The translations under genes were made by a program, and so were the position numbers. Source: Clostridiales bacterium (GTDB lineage Bacteria > Bacillota > Clostridia > SK-Y3). From it: 64,000 nucleotides of DNA. Location of the stretch: assembly GCA_030156665.1 (NCBI GenBank), contig JASGMB010000009.1:1-64000 (forward strand), read 5' to 3'. Positions 53,445 to 63,514 of this stretch are shown here, piece by piece. Each line of letters starts with the position of its first letter. Position 1 is the stretch's first letter. The notes beneath the pieces are model-generated. The model saw only the letters and a program-made list of their open reading frames with translations. It had not been told where the DNA came from and did not search any database.

Positions 53445-54719
53445 TTACTTATTTTTATTTTTTAGAAAATAAATAGTATCCAGTTCTATTTTTTGTGCCA
53501 CTGATATTACATCTTCCTTTTGTACAGACGAAATCTTTACAATAAGGTCTTCAAAACTATCATCAGTGCCTCCTACCAGTTGACCCAAATAATAATCAAT
53601 CATATAAAAAGAATTGTCTTTTAGAGAATTTACGCTGGTAATCGAACTATTTATGGTTGATTGGTATTCATAATCCGATATATTCCCTTTTTTTATTTCT
53701 TCCATTTGTAACAATATTTCATCTAATGTTTTTTTGTAATTTTGCACTTCTATACCCGAACTGATTAACATAAGTCCTTTAAACTTTTCTAACCGTGAAA
53801 ATACATAATACGCTAAACTAAGCTTTTCTCTAACATTATTAAATAATTTGGAATGCGGCCCCCCTCCAAGAATCCCGTTATAAACAATTAATGAATAATA
53901 GTCTTTTTCTCTTGGAGAAATTTTAGTCCGAAAGCCTAAAGATAATTTGCCTTGAGCTACATCAAGTTCTTCTACAATATTTTTTTGTTTTTTTACTTGC
54001 GCAATAATTTCTGTAGTAGGATATATAACTTCCCGATTGAATTCAATATCATATAAATTTTTCACAAGTTCAGTTACTTGACCTGCATCTGCGGTTCCGG
54101 TTATAAAAATATCAATAGGACTTGATTTTATAATGGATTTATAATGTTCATAAAGATTTTTCTCATCAATAGCCTCTAAATCTTTAGCACTGCCCAGTTC
54201 ATATGTCCCAAATTTCTCACCTTTACACATTTCCTGGAAACATCTTTCAGTTGCATATGTTACCTTATTATTGATCAATCCTTCAATCAAATCCTTTAAT
54301 TTATTTTTTTCTTGTTCTACATATTCTTTTTTAAAACATTGATTTTCAGTAACGGGATTAAATATAATACACTTGGAAAATTCGATTATCTTTTGCAGTA
54401 GTCCCCTATCCTCTGGAATATATTCATCATTCACCACTTCAAATGTAAAATAAATGATTTGGTCTTCTCCTTTTTTATTGATGCCGCAGTCGAAAACCGC
54501 ACCATATAAACTTTCCAAATATTGAGCTATCGCCTGAGCATTGGGGAACTTTTCACATCCTCTTCTTAATACATATGGCAATAGTGCATTCTTTGTTGCA
54601 TCTTCTTCAGATAATTGTCTATGAATACATATACTCATTGTAGAAGTTTTAAATTTTTCTGTCGGTATGTAATAAAGATTTAATCCTTCTTTTAAATTAA
54701 CCTTCTCTAATCCTTTCAT
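53445..54719 (-). CDS. M16 family protein lacking the zinc motif (YmfF-like)
   Basis: A 424-residue M16 protein whose first domain has LLPYVLRRG where the active partner has HFLEH, so the zinc ligands are gone. It still has the M16 fold features, including GYRxK-like LGFRTK and the GGGPHSKLFNNVREKLSLAY segment. By analogy to YmfF/YmfH it likely forms a complex with the following active M16 protein. The start at 54719 follows GGGAGAG by 8 bases. The 95-bp gap to the next gene suggests an operon. Confidence 0.86.
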   Translation of the reverse strand: MKGLEKVNLKEGLNLYYIPTEKFKTSTMSICIHRQLSEEDATKNALLPYVLRRGCEKFPNAQAIAQYLESLYGAVFDCGINKKGEDQIIYFTFEVVNDEYIPEDRGLLQKIIEFSKCIIFNPVTENQCFKKEYVEQEKNKLKDLIEGLINNKVTYATERCFQEMCKGEKFGTYELGSAKDLEAIDEKNLYEHYKSIIKSSPIDIFITGTADAGQVTELVKNLYDIEFNREVIYPTTEIIAQVKKQKNIVEELDVAQGKLSLGFRTKISPREKDYYSLIVYNGILGGGPHSKLFNNVREKLSLAYYVFSRLEKFKGLMLISSGIEVQNYKKTLDEILLQMEEIKKGNISDYEYQSTINSSITSVNSLKDNSFYMIDYYLGQLVGGTDDSFEDLIVKISSVQKEDVISVAQKIELDTIYFLKNKNK

Positions 54720-54935
54720 GAACATCACTCTCCCAGTATATTTTAAATTATTCCACCATTCATTTAATGTTTATCATTCATTCAGTAAGATATTACAGCT
54801 TACACGGCAAAATGCATTTGCAGTATTTATAAAAATTTGGTGTTTTATTTTTAAATAATACATCCTAGTTAGTTTATACTATTTTGTAATAAATTTATTC
54901 ATAAATTTAACAAAATATAGAAAAATTTATAAATT

Positions 54936-54969
54936 ATTAAAGTCGCCTATCCTATAAGCGACTTTAATG
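54936..54969 (-). terminator. terminator after the YhcN-like gene
   Basis: The stem ATTAAAGTCGC / GCGACTTTAAT with an 11-base loop is followed by an A/T-rich stretch with T runs on the minus strand. It lies just beyond the lipoprotein gene's stop codon. Confidence 0.8.
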
Positions 54970-54974
54970 ATATT

Positions 54975-55610
54975 CTATCGTGTGCTGGGAGTTATTTTGT
55001 TAACTAATTCTGTAAACTCATTGGTTAATCCTTGCACCATTCTTCCGTTTGCCATACTTCTTGATAAATTATTGATTCTTTGAAATAAGTCAGGTGATTC
55101 GGTAATAGCCACATTTATAATTCCCGGTGCCATTGTTTTAATTCTGTTTACCAAATCATCTTTTAAATATTCTTCTTCATCATATTTATAATAATTGTCA
55201 ACAATATCGATCCCAACTAAAGCTGTGTTTCCACTGATTACAACCGTCGCCCTCTCAATGGGTTCCATATCAGTCAGTTGGTCTGCTATATTCTGTGCTT
55301 GTCTATTAACATCAATGGTTATTCTTCGGGTATCCGGTGTTTCTATACGATTATAGTTATTCTCAAAATTCATTCCTACCCTACCCGGTGCACGAGTTAC
55401 ACCGGGAGCACCAGGTATCCCGTACCCATCTGTTGTATAAGGAGTATTAAGTCTATTAGGGGTCATTTCAGGTGCCCTGGGTGTTTCATATCTGTTGGGT
55501 GTTCCAGGGGTACCAGGCTGATTTGGCACGGGACGTTGTGCTGTCTGACACCCTGTAGTTGCCATTATAAGTGCCAAAACCAATATTATTGTAATAAATT
55601 TACTTTTCAT
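54975..55610 (-). CDS. YhcN/YlaJ family sporulation lipoprotein
   Basis: A 211-residue lipoprotein. The signal peptide ends in the lipobox MATTGC, followed by a Pro/Gly/Arg-rich linker (about residues 25-85) made of loose repeats. The YhcN/YlaJ domain comes next (QAQNIADQLTDMEPIERATVVISG, then ALVGIDI). B. subtilis YhcN is a spore inner-membrane lipoprotein and YlaJ a germination-related one, so a spore or germination role is likely. GGAGGTG lies before the ATG. An R1 hairpin sits in the upstream region. Confidence 0.88.
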   Translation of the reverse strand: MKSKFITIILVLALIMATTGCQTAQRPVPNQPGTPGTPNRYETPRAPEMTPNRLNTPYTTDGYGIPGAPGVTRAPGRVGMNFENNYNRIETPDTRRITIDVNRQAQNIADQLTDMEPIERATVVISGNTALVGIDIVDNYYKYDEEEYLKDDLVNRIKTMAPGIINVAITESPDLFQRINNLSRSMANGRMVQGLTNEFTELVNKITPSTR

Positions 55611-55681
55611 TCAAAACACCTCCATATAATATTGTTTTCATAATAATAAATTTTAGTATAAATATTTTTTCCAAGTTATTT

Positions 55682-55736
55682 TTATAATTAACCAACTTTA
55701 AAACTAAATATTATGATTTAAAGTTGGTTAATTATA
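55682..55736. repeat. R1 repeat, hairpin-1-only copy
   Basis: AACCAACTTTAAA / TTTAAAGTTGGTT with extra pairing outside (TAATT / AATTA). It contains only the first hairpin of R1. It lies in the divergent spacer between the YhcN-like gene and the small membrane protein gene, so either promoter could be affected. Confidence 0.85.
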
Positions 55737-55858
55737 AAAATATCGCCCATCTACAAAAAAGCACCTTTGAAAAAGAGTAATTATGAATTTACTGGAATTT
55801 TTATTTTTTGTTCATAAAGAGACAAAATAGATTTATAATAATAATGGAGGGATTTATT

Positions 55859-56047
55859 ATGATATCAGATCATGCTAATACTAGAAAACATTATAGAGTT
55901 TATGCTAAAAGAAATATACGACAATCTGCCAAAAATACGTCTACATGGCGAAATAAAAACAAAATAACAATGTTGATTGGATTAGTTGGTATCGCTTTTA
56001 TAAAAGGACTTTTTTGGGGATATATATTGAAAAATAATCGAAGGTAA
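55859..56047 (+). CDS. small single-pass membrane protein
   Basis: A 62-residue protein starting after ATGGAGGG with a 7-base spacer. The N-terminal half is basic and hydrophilic, and a single hydrophobic helix (MLIGLVGIAFIKGLFWGYIL) precedes a short basic tail. It is one of few plus-strand genes here. I do not recognise the family; no catalytic motif is visible. Its last four codons and stop lie inside a long palindrome that is also the terminator of the convergent gene. Confidence 0.6.
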   Translation: MISDHANTRKHYRVYAKRNIRQSAKNTSTWRNKNKITMLIGLVGIAFIKGLFWGYILKNNRR

Positions 56048-56081
56048 AGCACATCAATGTGCTTTACCTTCGATTATTTTT
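56030..56081. terminator. bidirectional terminator overlapping two convergent genes
   Basis: Perfect 25-bp arms (centre CA) with T-rich ends on both sides. The palindrome contains the final codons and stop of the plus-strand small gene and the final codons and stop (56054) of the minus-strand gene. Confidence 0.85.
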
Positions 56082-56995
56082 TTATCAATATTCAGATATT
56101 CTATTCTAGGTAAAAAATTTATTTTTTTAATTAAATCATTATAATCTTCTATTGTAAGCTGATTGGGTTGTTTACCTGAAGCCGCTATCAAAACCGCTTC
56201 CATTACGTTAGTGCCAAAAGACCTCCCATCCAATTCAGGAGTCGACGTAATTAATATATTTACACCTCTTTCTTTTAGAAGTTTCACATCTTCTTTTGTA
56301 ACCGTATTTGTAATGATTATTTTATTATGCAAATATAATGGTAAATACTTTTTAATATATAAAAAATCACCTGCAATAATATCAGCTTCATGATAATATT
56401 TGTCAAATTTATTGCTTTTAGACTGTGTATTCTGTTTTTGACCGGTGGGATATAACACTTCATAAGGCAATCGGGATACAACCGGCAAAAGAACATTTAC
56501 CACCCTTCTAAATACCGTTAAACTTTTTATTGGGATAGGAATTCCCAGTGCAAAAATAAGGTCTCCAAGAATTGTATCACAGCCAAAATTCATAAAAGCT
56601 TCTGCCATTTTATATCTATCAATAGCACAAACCAAAAGTGCTCTTTTTTTAGAAAAATCAATTATTTTTTGTTTATAAAGGAATTCCATTACATTTTTTT
56701 CTAAAGTGTTTTTTAACCCTGACCCATCTACAATGGGTGTTTTTGATGCTGCCTTTACGATTGGAATAGCTTCTTTAATCATAAATTTCCTATCTGCACC
56801 GGTAAGATATAAATCTATTCCTCCCAACCCTAAAGCATCTACTTTCCCGTCCAGTTTTTTGATTAATTCTATCGCTTTATCGATGTCTCCATCAGTGCCG
56901 ATACGTTCAATAATATATTTTTCACCTAATATTTCAGTCTCTACGCAGTGATTTCTCAATGAAGAACCAATACTTACACTCACAACCTGTTTCAA
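56054..56995 (-). CDS. conserved protein of the kind annotated quinate 5-dehydrogenase
   Basis: A 313-residue protein. Family members in Clostridia are commonly labelled quinate 5-dehydrogenase, but I see no classical shikimate/quinate dehydrogenase motif. The N-terminus has SIGSSLRNHCVE, then DALGLGGIDLYL; the middle has DGSGLKNTLEKN and CDTILGDLIFALGIPIPI. The C-terminal half has STPELDGRSFGTNVMEA. The gene starts with TTG 8 bases after AAAGGAG. It is alone between the small plus-strand gene and RNase J. Function uncertain. Confidence 0.7.
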   Translation of the reverse strand: MKQVVSVSIGSSLRNHCVETEILGEKYIIERIGTDGDIDKAIELIKKLDGKVDALGLGGIDLYLTGADRKFMIKEAIPIVKAASKTPIVDGSGLKNTLEKNVMEFLYKQKIIDFSKKRALLVCAIDRYKMAEAFMNFGCDTILGDLIFALGIPIPIKSLTVFRRVVNVLLPVVSRLPYEVLYPTGQKQNTQSKSNKFDKYYHEADIIAGDFLYIKKYLPLYLHNKIIITNTVTKEDVKLLKERGVNILITSTPELDGRSFGTNVMEAVLIAASGKQPNQLTIEDYNDLIKKINFLPRIEYLNIDKKIIEGKAH

Positions 56996-57102
56996 TAAGC
57001 AATCTCCTTTCGTGATAAGAAGTAAACATGTTGTTAATGATTTGAATACTATTATTGATTGTACTCACACTATATTTTTTCTAGTTATAAATATAAATAT
57101 GC

Positions 57103-57141
57103 AAAAAAGAGGCATTTTAATGCGAAAGATGCCTCTTTTGC
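57103..57141 (-). terminator. terminator of the RNase J gene
   Basis: The stem AAGAGGCAT / ATGCCTCTT with a 13-base loop is followed by TTTTTT on the minus strand, 50 bp after the stop codon. Confidence 0.8.
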
Positions 57142-57190
57142 TTAAATTACCACTATCATGAATAGATAAAATCTTTTTATTGAAAATCTA

Positions 57191-58858
57191 TTAAATTTCC
57201 ATTATAACTGGAAGAATCATTGGTTTTCTTTTCGTTCTTTCATATAAAAATTCACTCAAACTACCTTTAATCGTAGACTTTATAGTAGACCAATCTTTTA
57301 TCTTTTTCTCTTCACATTTTGACAGCGCCGTCTTTGCAATTCCTTTTACTTCTTCCATTAAAGCTTCAGATTCTCTTACATATACAAATCCTCTAGAAAT
57401 AACATCGGGTCCTGCAATTACCGAACCATTTTCTCCGGAAATGGTTACAACAACTACAATCAGACCATCTTGGGCCAGATGCTGTCTGTCACGAAGAACG
57501 ATATTTCCAACATCCCCCACTCCTAATCCATCTACAAGAACTTTTCCAGCAGGAACAGTTCCCGTAATTCTAGCGGAATCTTCCGTCAACTCCAACACTT
57601 GACCAATATCCATAATGAATATATTTTTCTTTTTAAGACCTAATCTTTCCGCCAAGTTAGCATGCTGTTTCAAATGTCTATACTCCCCATGAACAGGAAT
57701 GAAAAATTTAGGTTTTACTAGGCTGTGAATAAGTTTGAGTTCTTCTTGACACGCATGTCCTGAAACATGAATGTCTGCCAAAGATTCGTAAATTACATCT
57801 GCACCTTTCTTAAAAAGCTCATTGATAACTTTAGAAACAAGTTTTTCATTTCCTGGAATAGGCGTTGCAGAAATAATGACCAAATCTCCCGGAACAATAT
57901 CCACTTTTTTATGATCTGAAAAAGCCATTCTATAGAGTGCAGACATGGGCTCTCCTTGGCTTCCGGTTGTTATAATTACAACTTGATTATTTTTATATCG
58001 ATTAATATGGTCAATATCTATTAGTGTACCTTCTGGTACATTCATATATCCTAATTCTATTGCAACATTTACAACATTCACCATACTCCTGCCACAAACT
58101 GCAACTTTTCTACCATAAAGCACTGCTGCATTAATAACCTGTTGGACTCTATGTACATTGGATGCGAATGTGGCAACCAATATTCTTTGGTCGCAATACC
58201 GAAATATTTCTTCGAATGTTTCTCCAACAGTTCTTTCCGACATGGTATAACCCGGACGTTCAACATTAGTACTATCAGCCATTAATGCCAGCACACCCAT
58301 TTTTCCTAATTGTCCAAAACGGGCAATATCTATCATATTATTACCCTCAATAGGTGTATAGTCTACCTTAAAATCTCCTGTGTGCACAACAATACCTATA
58401 GGGGTGTGAAGTGCAATTGCAACCGCATCTGCAATACTATGGGTTGAGCGTATAAATTCTACTTTAAAAGCACCTAAATATACTTCATCTCCTGCTTTAA
58501 TAGTTTGTAATTTTACACTTGACAATAAACCATGTTCTTTAAGCTTATTCTCTACAAGTCCTAAAGTAAGCTTGGTGCCATATACCGGAACATTAATATC
58601 TTTTAACACATATGGTAACGCTCCTATATGGTCTTCATGTCCATGTGTGAGTACAATAGCACGTATTTTTTCTTTATTTTTAAATAAATATGATGTATCC
58701 GGAATAACGAGGTCCACTCCAAGCATTTCGTCTTCCGGAAAAGCTAAACCGCAATCTAAAATGATAATATCATTACCATATTCAAATACTGTAAGATTTT
58801 TACCTATTTCATTCAGTCCGCCCAAAGGAATAATTTTTAACTTTGATTTTTTCGACAC
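57191..58858 (-). CDS. rnj: ribonuclease J
   Basis: RNase J is a metallo-beta-lactamase-fold nuclease with endonuclease and 5'-3' exonuclease activity, central to mRNA decay. The 555-residue protein starts KLKIIPLGGLNEIGKN and has the zinc motif LTHGHEDHIGALPY, the HTGDFK and STNVERPGYT beta-CASP motifs, and HVSGHACQEE. The start is GTG with GGAGG 7-8 bases upstream. A single family gene here gives no clue whether a J2 partner exists elsewhere. It is preceded by a 579-bp gene-free region with a good promoter. Confidence 0.96.
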   Translation of the reverse strand: MSKKSKLKIIPLGGLNEIGKNLTVFEYGNDIIILDCGLAFPEDEMLGVDLVIPDTSYLFKNKEKIRAIVLTHGHEDHIGALPYVLKDINVPVYGTKLTLGLVENKLKEHGLLSSVKLQTIKAGDEVYLGAFKVEFIRSTHSIADAVAIALHTPIGIVVHTGDFKVDYTPIEGNNMIDIARFGQLGKMGVLALMADSTNVERPGYTMSERTVGETFEEIFRYCDQRILVATFASNVHRVQQVINAAVLYGRKVAVCGRSMVNVVNVAIELGYMNVPEGTLIDIDHINRYKNNQVVIITTGSQGEPMSALYRMAFSDHKKVDIVPGDLVIISATPIPGNEKLVSKVINELFKKGADVIYESLADIHVSGHACQEELKLIHSLVKPKFFIPVHGEYRHLKQHANLAERLGLKKKNIFIMDIGQVLELTEDSARITGTVPAGKVLVDGLGVGDVGNIVLRDRQHLAQDGLIVVVVTISGENGSVIAGPDVISRGFVYVRESEALMEEVKGIAKTALSKCEEKKIKDWSTIKSTIKGSLSEFLYERTKRKPMILPVIMEI

Positions 58859-59437
58859 GTTCCTACCTCCATTATGCTTATCTGTAATACAACTAAATTT
58901 AAATATTTCTAAAAAATTTAAAGAAATAGTAGTATAATCTTTGAGGCGATTTAATTTTTAAACACTAAAAATGCCTTCTACACAAAAATAACAGGTCTAC
59001 TTTAAGCTATTTTCAATCATTGTTTTATGACAGCACTCTTAATATCAAACGTTAAATAAAAATGCGTTTCTCTAAATATTATAAATTTATAGAAGGATAG
59101 TATTTTATTATAGGCATTTAAAAATAAATATTTACCTCTCTACTAATTTTAGGTGCTTTCAAACATTTTCCGCTCACAAATTATAAACTCATTGACTTAG
59201 TTGGCATTTGTAAAAACTTCTTTCTAGCATTTGATAGTTCTTGACCGTCCAGACTAAATTTTTATGTATACTCGCTCGTCAAAGCAGAGAATTTACGTAA
59301 ACCCTCAACACAAAAATATTTTTGCGTTCACCCACTATTCGTTACTATTATAGCAGTATTTTACAAGTAAATAAATACTCTTTTAATATTTTGACTATCT
59401 TTTTCATATAATACTATAGCCTAAGGAAAAAATATTT
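58859..59437. other. 579-bp gene-free region upstream of RNase J
   Basis: No protein gene is supported. An extended -10 promoter lies at 59347. A 21-bp near-palindrome (AACGCAAAAAT, then ATTTTTGTGTT) follows downstream on the minus strand, and the sequence then runs about 480 bases to the RNase J start. It could be a long leader or a separate small RNA. Confidence 0.5.
59347..59355 (-). promoter_or_regulatory. extended -10 promoter
   Basis: TGCTATAAT on the minus strand is an extended -10; the -35 is weak (TTTATT at 17 bases). It points toward the RNase J gene. Confidence 0.5.
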
Positions 59438-60670
59438 TTAATTTCCGAGAAAACCTTTTAACATATTTTTAAAGTCCTCATGTATCCACCGGGAATGTTT
59501 ATATTCATTGATAACTTCATTGTATAATGTTAACGTTTGATTGCCAATCAAATCCCAGTTATAATGATTTTTAATTTTATGCATGGCATTTGTCTTAACC
59601 CTATCATACAAATCCGGGTGGTATAACAATGCAATAATACAATCTGCTAAAGAATTAGCATTACCAACATATGCCTTCATTCCATCATATGCGTGCTCAA
59701 CAATCTCACCTAAACCACCGGTTTCAGTCACTACAACGGGGATATTAGCAGCCATTGCTTCAAGCGCAACAATACCGAAAGGTTCATATAAGCTTGGGAA
59801 AACCGCTATATCGGCGCATTTATATAACTTCTTTAAATTTTCATCACTAATATAGCCTGTAAAATAAACTTTATGACCAATATTCATATTATTTGCTTTT
59901 TCTCTTAAAAAATCTAACTGCGGCCCTTTTCCGGAAATTACAAATTTAACATCATAATAATGTGCAAGAATTTTAGGAATTGCATCTATAAGAATATGAA
60001 TCCCCTTTTCTTGAACTAATCTTCCAACAAAGAAAATGATTTTCTCATTATCAGCAGCGAAATTTTTTCTAAATTCATAATCTTTTTCTATTCCGTTAAA
60101 TTTGTCAGCACTAATCCCGTTCGGAATAACATGAATTTTACTGTAGGGCACTTGAAAGATTGTTTCTATCTCGTTCTTCATATAATAGCTATTACATATT
60201 ACCTTCCATGACTCATAAGTCAACCACCATTCCACGTCATTAATATACCTTTGCATCTCATTATGAATACCTTGATTTCGTCCATGTTCGGTTGCATGTA
60301 TAGTGCACACCAACGGAATTTTATAGACATGTTTTAAGACTCGTGAAACGTAAGTCACAATCCAATCATGGGCGTGAATAATATCAACATTGCCCAAATT
60401 GTTAAGTAATTTAACAGAATATTCTGTTAAAGCAAAATTTAAATGCATAATCCAGTCTATAAAATTATTTGCCTTCAAATCATATGTATGTACCCTATGT
60501 ACAAATACATACTTATCTTTTTCCAATTCCTTGGTATTTGGGTCCCAACATGTAATAATATGGATTTCATGTCCTTGTTGTCCTAATTTTTGAGCTAAAT
60601 CATGAACTACTCTTGAAATTCCCCCTATAATACGTGGAGGATATTCCCAAGAAAGCATTAAAACTTTCAT
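59438..60670 (-). CDS. GT4-type glycosyltransferase (glycogen synthase-like N-terminus)
   Basis: A 410-residue GT-B glycosyltransferase. The N-terminal LMLSWEYPPRIIGGISRVVHDLA with its glycine loop resembles starch synthase-like GT4 enzymes. The C-terminal domain has FFVGRLVQEKGIHILIDAI and the nucleotide-binding E-x7-E motif in PSLYEPFGIVALEAMA. The acceptor is unknown; glycan or exopolysaccharide synthesis is plausible because the next gene upstream is a sugar-nucleotide synthesis fusion. AAGGAG precedes the ATG. A terminator separates it from that gene, so they are separate units. Confidence 0.88.
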   Translation of the reverse strand: MKVLMLSWEYPPRIIGGISRVVHDLAQKLGQQGHEIHIITCWDPNTKELEKDKYVFVHRVHTYDLKANNFIDWIMHLNFALTEYSVKLLNNLGNVDIIHAHDWIVTYVSRVLKHVYKIPLVCTIHATEHGRNQGIHNEMQRYINDVEWWLTYESWKVICNSYYMKNEIETIFQVPYSKIHVIPNGISADKFNGIEKDYEFRKNFAADNEKIIFFVGRLVQEKGIHILIDAIPKILAHYYDVKFVISGKGPQLDFLREKANNMNIGHKVYFTGYISDENLKKLYKCADIAVFPSLYEPFGIVALEAMAANIPVVVTETGGLGEIVEHAYDGMKAYVGNANSLADCIIALLYHPDLYDRVKTNAMHKIKNHYNWDLIGNQTLTLYNEVINEYKHSRWIHEDFKNMLKGFLGN

Positions 60671-60810
60671 TGTTTTCTCCTTTCACACAGCAATACTTTT
60701 ACTTAAATATTTTAAATATAATCTATTGCGTAAAACACAAACTTTAAATATACAACGGTAGAAATCTTGCACCTATTTTTTAAGTTTCACCGATAAATAA
60801 ACCGATTAAA

Positions 60811-60842
60811 ACCCCAGGCAAGTCCTTCACCTGGGGCTTTGT
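60811..60842 (-). terminator. terminator after the nucleotidyltransferase gene
   Basis: The stem CCCCAGG / CCTGGGG with an 11-base loop is followed by TTTTAAT on the minus strand, 27 bp after the stop codon. Confidence 0.8.
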
Positions 60843-60868
60843 ACTCAAACTGAATGTAATCATTTGAG

Positions 60869-63340
60869 TCAAGAATTTTGCCCTATTTTCTTTACTCGAT
60901 CAGCAAAAATATCAGTTATTGATTCAGCAAATTCTTCAGAATACCCTTCTCCGATCACTTTACAAACTGGTTTTTCAGAATCAGGCAGAACCAGCACCCA
61001 TCCACCATCTTGGTATATTTTCACACCTTCCATCAGTTCTATTTTATCATCATTGCTTTCTTCTATAATCTGTCTTATGACCTTCCCTTTTGCATTCCAT
61101 GGACATTCTACTTCTTTTTTAATGATGTGAAAAGATGGGATATTATCAATTAACTCGGACAATTTTATATTATTACTTTTCATAAAATCAAGAATTTTCA
61201 CAAGGCTGCCTATAGCGTCAAAATTCATTATAAACTGGTCATTCATTACAGCCCCTTGGCCACCAGTAGCAACCATCTTTCCCATAATCTCTAAAGGTGA
61301 CGTTTTAGTTCTCAACACTTTTCCTTCATATTCCTTTGCCATACGATCTATTACACTTGGTGCAGAAATAGGCACAACTATCGTAGCACCTTTGACTGTC
61401 CTCAGAGTAATTAAAGATACAAGCGCCATAAACATTTCTTCGGTAACAAAGCGTCCTTTTTCATCGATTAGCAGCATTTTTTCACCATTATCATCAATCA
61501 TGACCCCTACATCAGAATCTGTAGAAATAACCTGATTCAATAAATAAGCAATTTGGGTAGACGTTTTAAAAGCACGGCCTGTTTTTATATCCCTTATCTC
61601 CAATTTTGTAATATTCACATGACATCCCAGTTCATCCATAAGCGGCTTTATTATGGATGCCACCAAATCGGAAGAAGTATTAATTAATAACTTATAATTT
61701 AATTCCTTATTCTTAACTCTATTGATAATATCTCTTAAATAATATGCTTTAAAATCAGGAATAGCCTTAACAGATTTAACCATATTGGCTTCACATCTGC
61801 TGAAGTCTTCTCGAATGAATATATTTTCTAACTTTCTTTCCAACCCTCTGTTAATATTCGCACCATAATCATTCAAGCAATCAATAAATAGCTTGGAATC
61901 ATTTTCTGCAGCAACTGTCCCGATATGTATGCCTCCATCCAAACCGAAAAACTTTATTGAATATCTAGTTATTGGAAGAAGTTGTTGTCCAAAATCATAT
62001 ACTTCTACTCCTGCAGATAATAATCCAGCTGTAAAGGAATTTTTAAGCATATTAGAAACGGCAGCATCATCCGAACTTACGCCAATTTTACCAGTATTTT
62101 TGAACAGTGCCCCATAGGAAGCGCCCAGACGGGAAGCAAATTCCGGAGTAATATCCACATTCACCTCACCTGTGATTCCTTTTTCACCAAATAACGTTTT
62201 AGAATATTTTGTTCCCCAAACCAAATTAACATTGACTTGTGTATCTCGTTCAATTACTTTTGAAGGCCATACCTTGATACCTGGTTTTACTACTACATGC
62301 TCTTTGATTAATGTTTCATCACCAATTACAGACTGTTCAAAAATTGAAGTGTCCTCTTTTACTTGGACCTTGTTACATAACGTGCAGCCCCGCAACTGTA
62401 CTCTCTTACCTATATTACATCCTTTCCACAGTATTGTCCTTTTTAATGAGCTGTAATCTCCTACAAGATTATCACTGCCAATGATTGTATAAGATGAAAT
62501 TATTGCATTACTTTTTATTTTCGTATTTCTCCCTATCAGCACCGGTCCCGTTATATGTGCACCTGTCTCTATTTCTACATTCTCTTCAACCCATACCTTA
62601 GGTTTAACTTCCTTAACATTATTGATTATATTTACTTTTCCATCTAAAATATCAAAATGACATTGTTGGTATGCATTCAAATCTCCAATATCACACCAAT
62701 AATCTGTTGTTACAAATCCATACATAGGTTGTCTATCTTTTAATAATAGTGGAAATAAATCCCTAGCAAAATCAAACATTTCTCCCGATTTATAATAACC
62801 AAACACTATAGGATTAAGTATATAGATGCCCGTGTTAGCGGTATCACTAAAAACCTCGCTCCAATTTGGCTTTTCTAAAAAGCGCGTAATCTTTCCATTA
62901 CAATCAGTAACAACAACACCATATTCAAGAGGTACATCTACACTTTTTAAAACTAAAGTTGCTGTAGCCTTTTTTTCGTAGTGATATTCAATGGCTTTGG
63001 TTATATCAATATCTGTTAACGCATCTCCACTAATTACTATAAAAGTATCATCTAAAAATTCTTCAGCATTTTTTACACTTCCTGCTGTTCCTAGAGGAGT
63101 TTTTTCAATAAAATATCTTATGTTTACCCCAAAATTGGATCCATCCCCAAAATACTCTTGAATATTCTGAGGCATATACTGAAGTGTCACGCCAATATCA
63201 GCAATATTATGCTTCTTTAATAAATTAATAATATGTTCCATTACTGGCTTATTCATTACTGGAACCATTGGCTTGGGGCGATTACACGTAAGTGGCCTAA
63301 GCCTTGTGCCTTCCCCTCCTGCCATAATTAACGCTTTCAT
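60869..63340 (-). CDS. mannose-1-phosphate guanylyltransferase-like / phosphomannomutase-like fusion
   Basis: A 823-residue fusion. Residues 1-230 are a nucleotidyltransferase with the signature [19 protein letters not shown]. Residues about 250-370 are a left-handed beta-helix of hexapeptide repeats. The rest resembles phosphomannomutase/phosphoglucomutase. The serine-histidine-asparagine phosphoserine motif expected near residue 480 is replaced ([12 protein letters not shown]), so the mutase part may not be catalytic. Related fusions occur in Firmicutes and cyanobacteria. GDP-mannose or another sugar nucleotide is the likely product. The start at 63340 has AAGGGTGA 6 bases upstream. Confidence 0.88.
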   Translation of the reverse strand: MKALIMAGGEGTRLRPLTCNRPKPMVPVMNKPVMEHIINLLKKHNIADIGVTLQYMPQNIQEYFGDGSNFGVNIRYFIEKTPLGTAGSVKNAEEFLDDTFIVISGDALTDIDITKAIEYHYEKKATATLVLKSVDVPLEYGVVVTDCNGKITRFLEKPNWSEVFSDTANTGIYILNPIVFGYYKSGEMFDFARDLFPLLLKDRQPMYGFVTTDYWCDIGDLNAYQQCHFDILDGKVNIINNVKEVKPKVWVEENVEIETGAHITGPVLIGRNTKIKSNAIISSYTIIGSDNLVGDYSSLKRTILWKGCNIGKRVQLRGCTLCNKVQVKEDTSIFEQSVIGDETLIKEHVVVKPGIKVWPSKVIERDTQVNVNLVWGTKYSKTLFGEKGITGEVNVDITPEFASRLGASYGALFKNTGKIGVSSDDAAVSNMLKNSFTAGLLSAGVEVYDFGQQLLPITRYSIKFFGLDGGIHIGTVAAENDSKLFIDCLNDYGANINRGLERKLENIFIREDFSRCEANMVKSVKAIPDFKAYYLRDIINRVKNKELNYKLLINTSSDLVASIIKPLMDELGCHVNITKLEIRDIKTGRAFKTSTQIAYLLNQVISTDSDVGVMIDDNGEKMLLIDEKGRFVTEEMFMALVSLITLRTVKGATIVVPISAPSVIDRMAKEYEGKVLRTKTSPLEIMGKMVATGGQGAVMNDQFIMNFDAIGSLVKILDFMKSNNIKLSELIDNIPSFHIIKKEVECPWNAKGKVIRQIIEESNDDKIELMEGVKIYQDGGWVLVLPDSEKPVCKVIGEGYSEEFAESITDIFADRVKKIGQNS

Positions 63341-63514
63341 GTAATTCACCCTTTCTATATATATATACATAACCGCTAAAAAGACAATATTTAGTATATA
63401 CATATAAGGCATATTGTATTCTGAATTCGTTAATTTTTCTCTAATTTTTAGTTTCTTTTATAGTGAGCGAAGTCTAAAAATAAATATTTCATTAATCTTA
63501 ACTTCGCGAGCTTC

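Noticed and set aside
59100-59400. 6S RNA, tmRNA or a known riboswitch upstream of RNase J
   Set aside because: I could not match the conserved sequence blocks of any of these classes.
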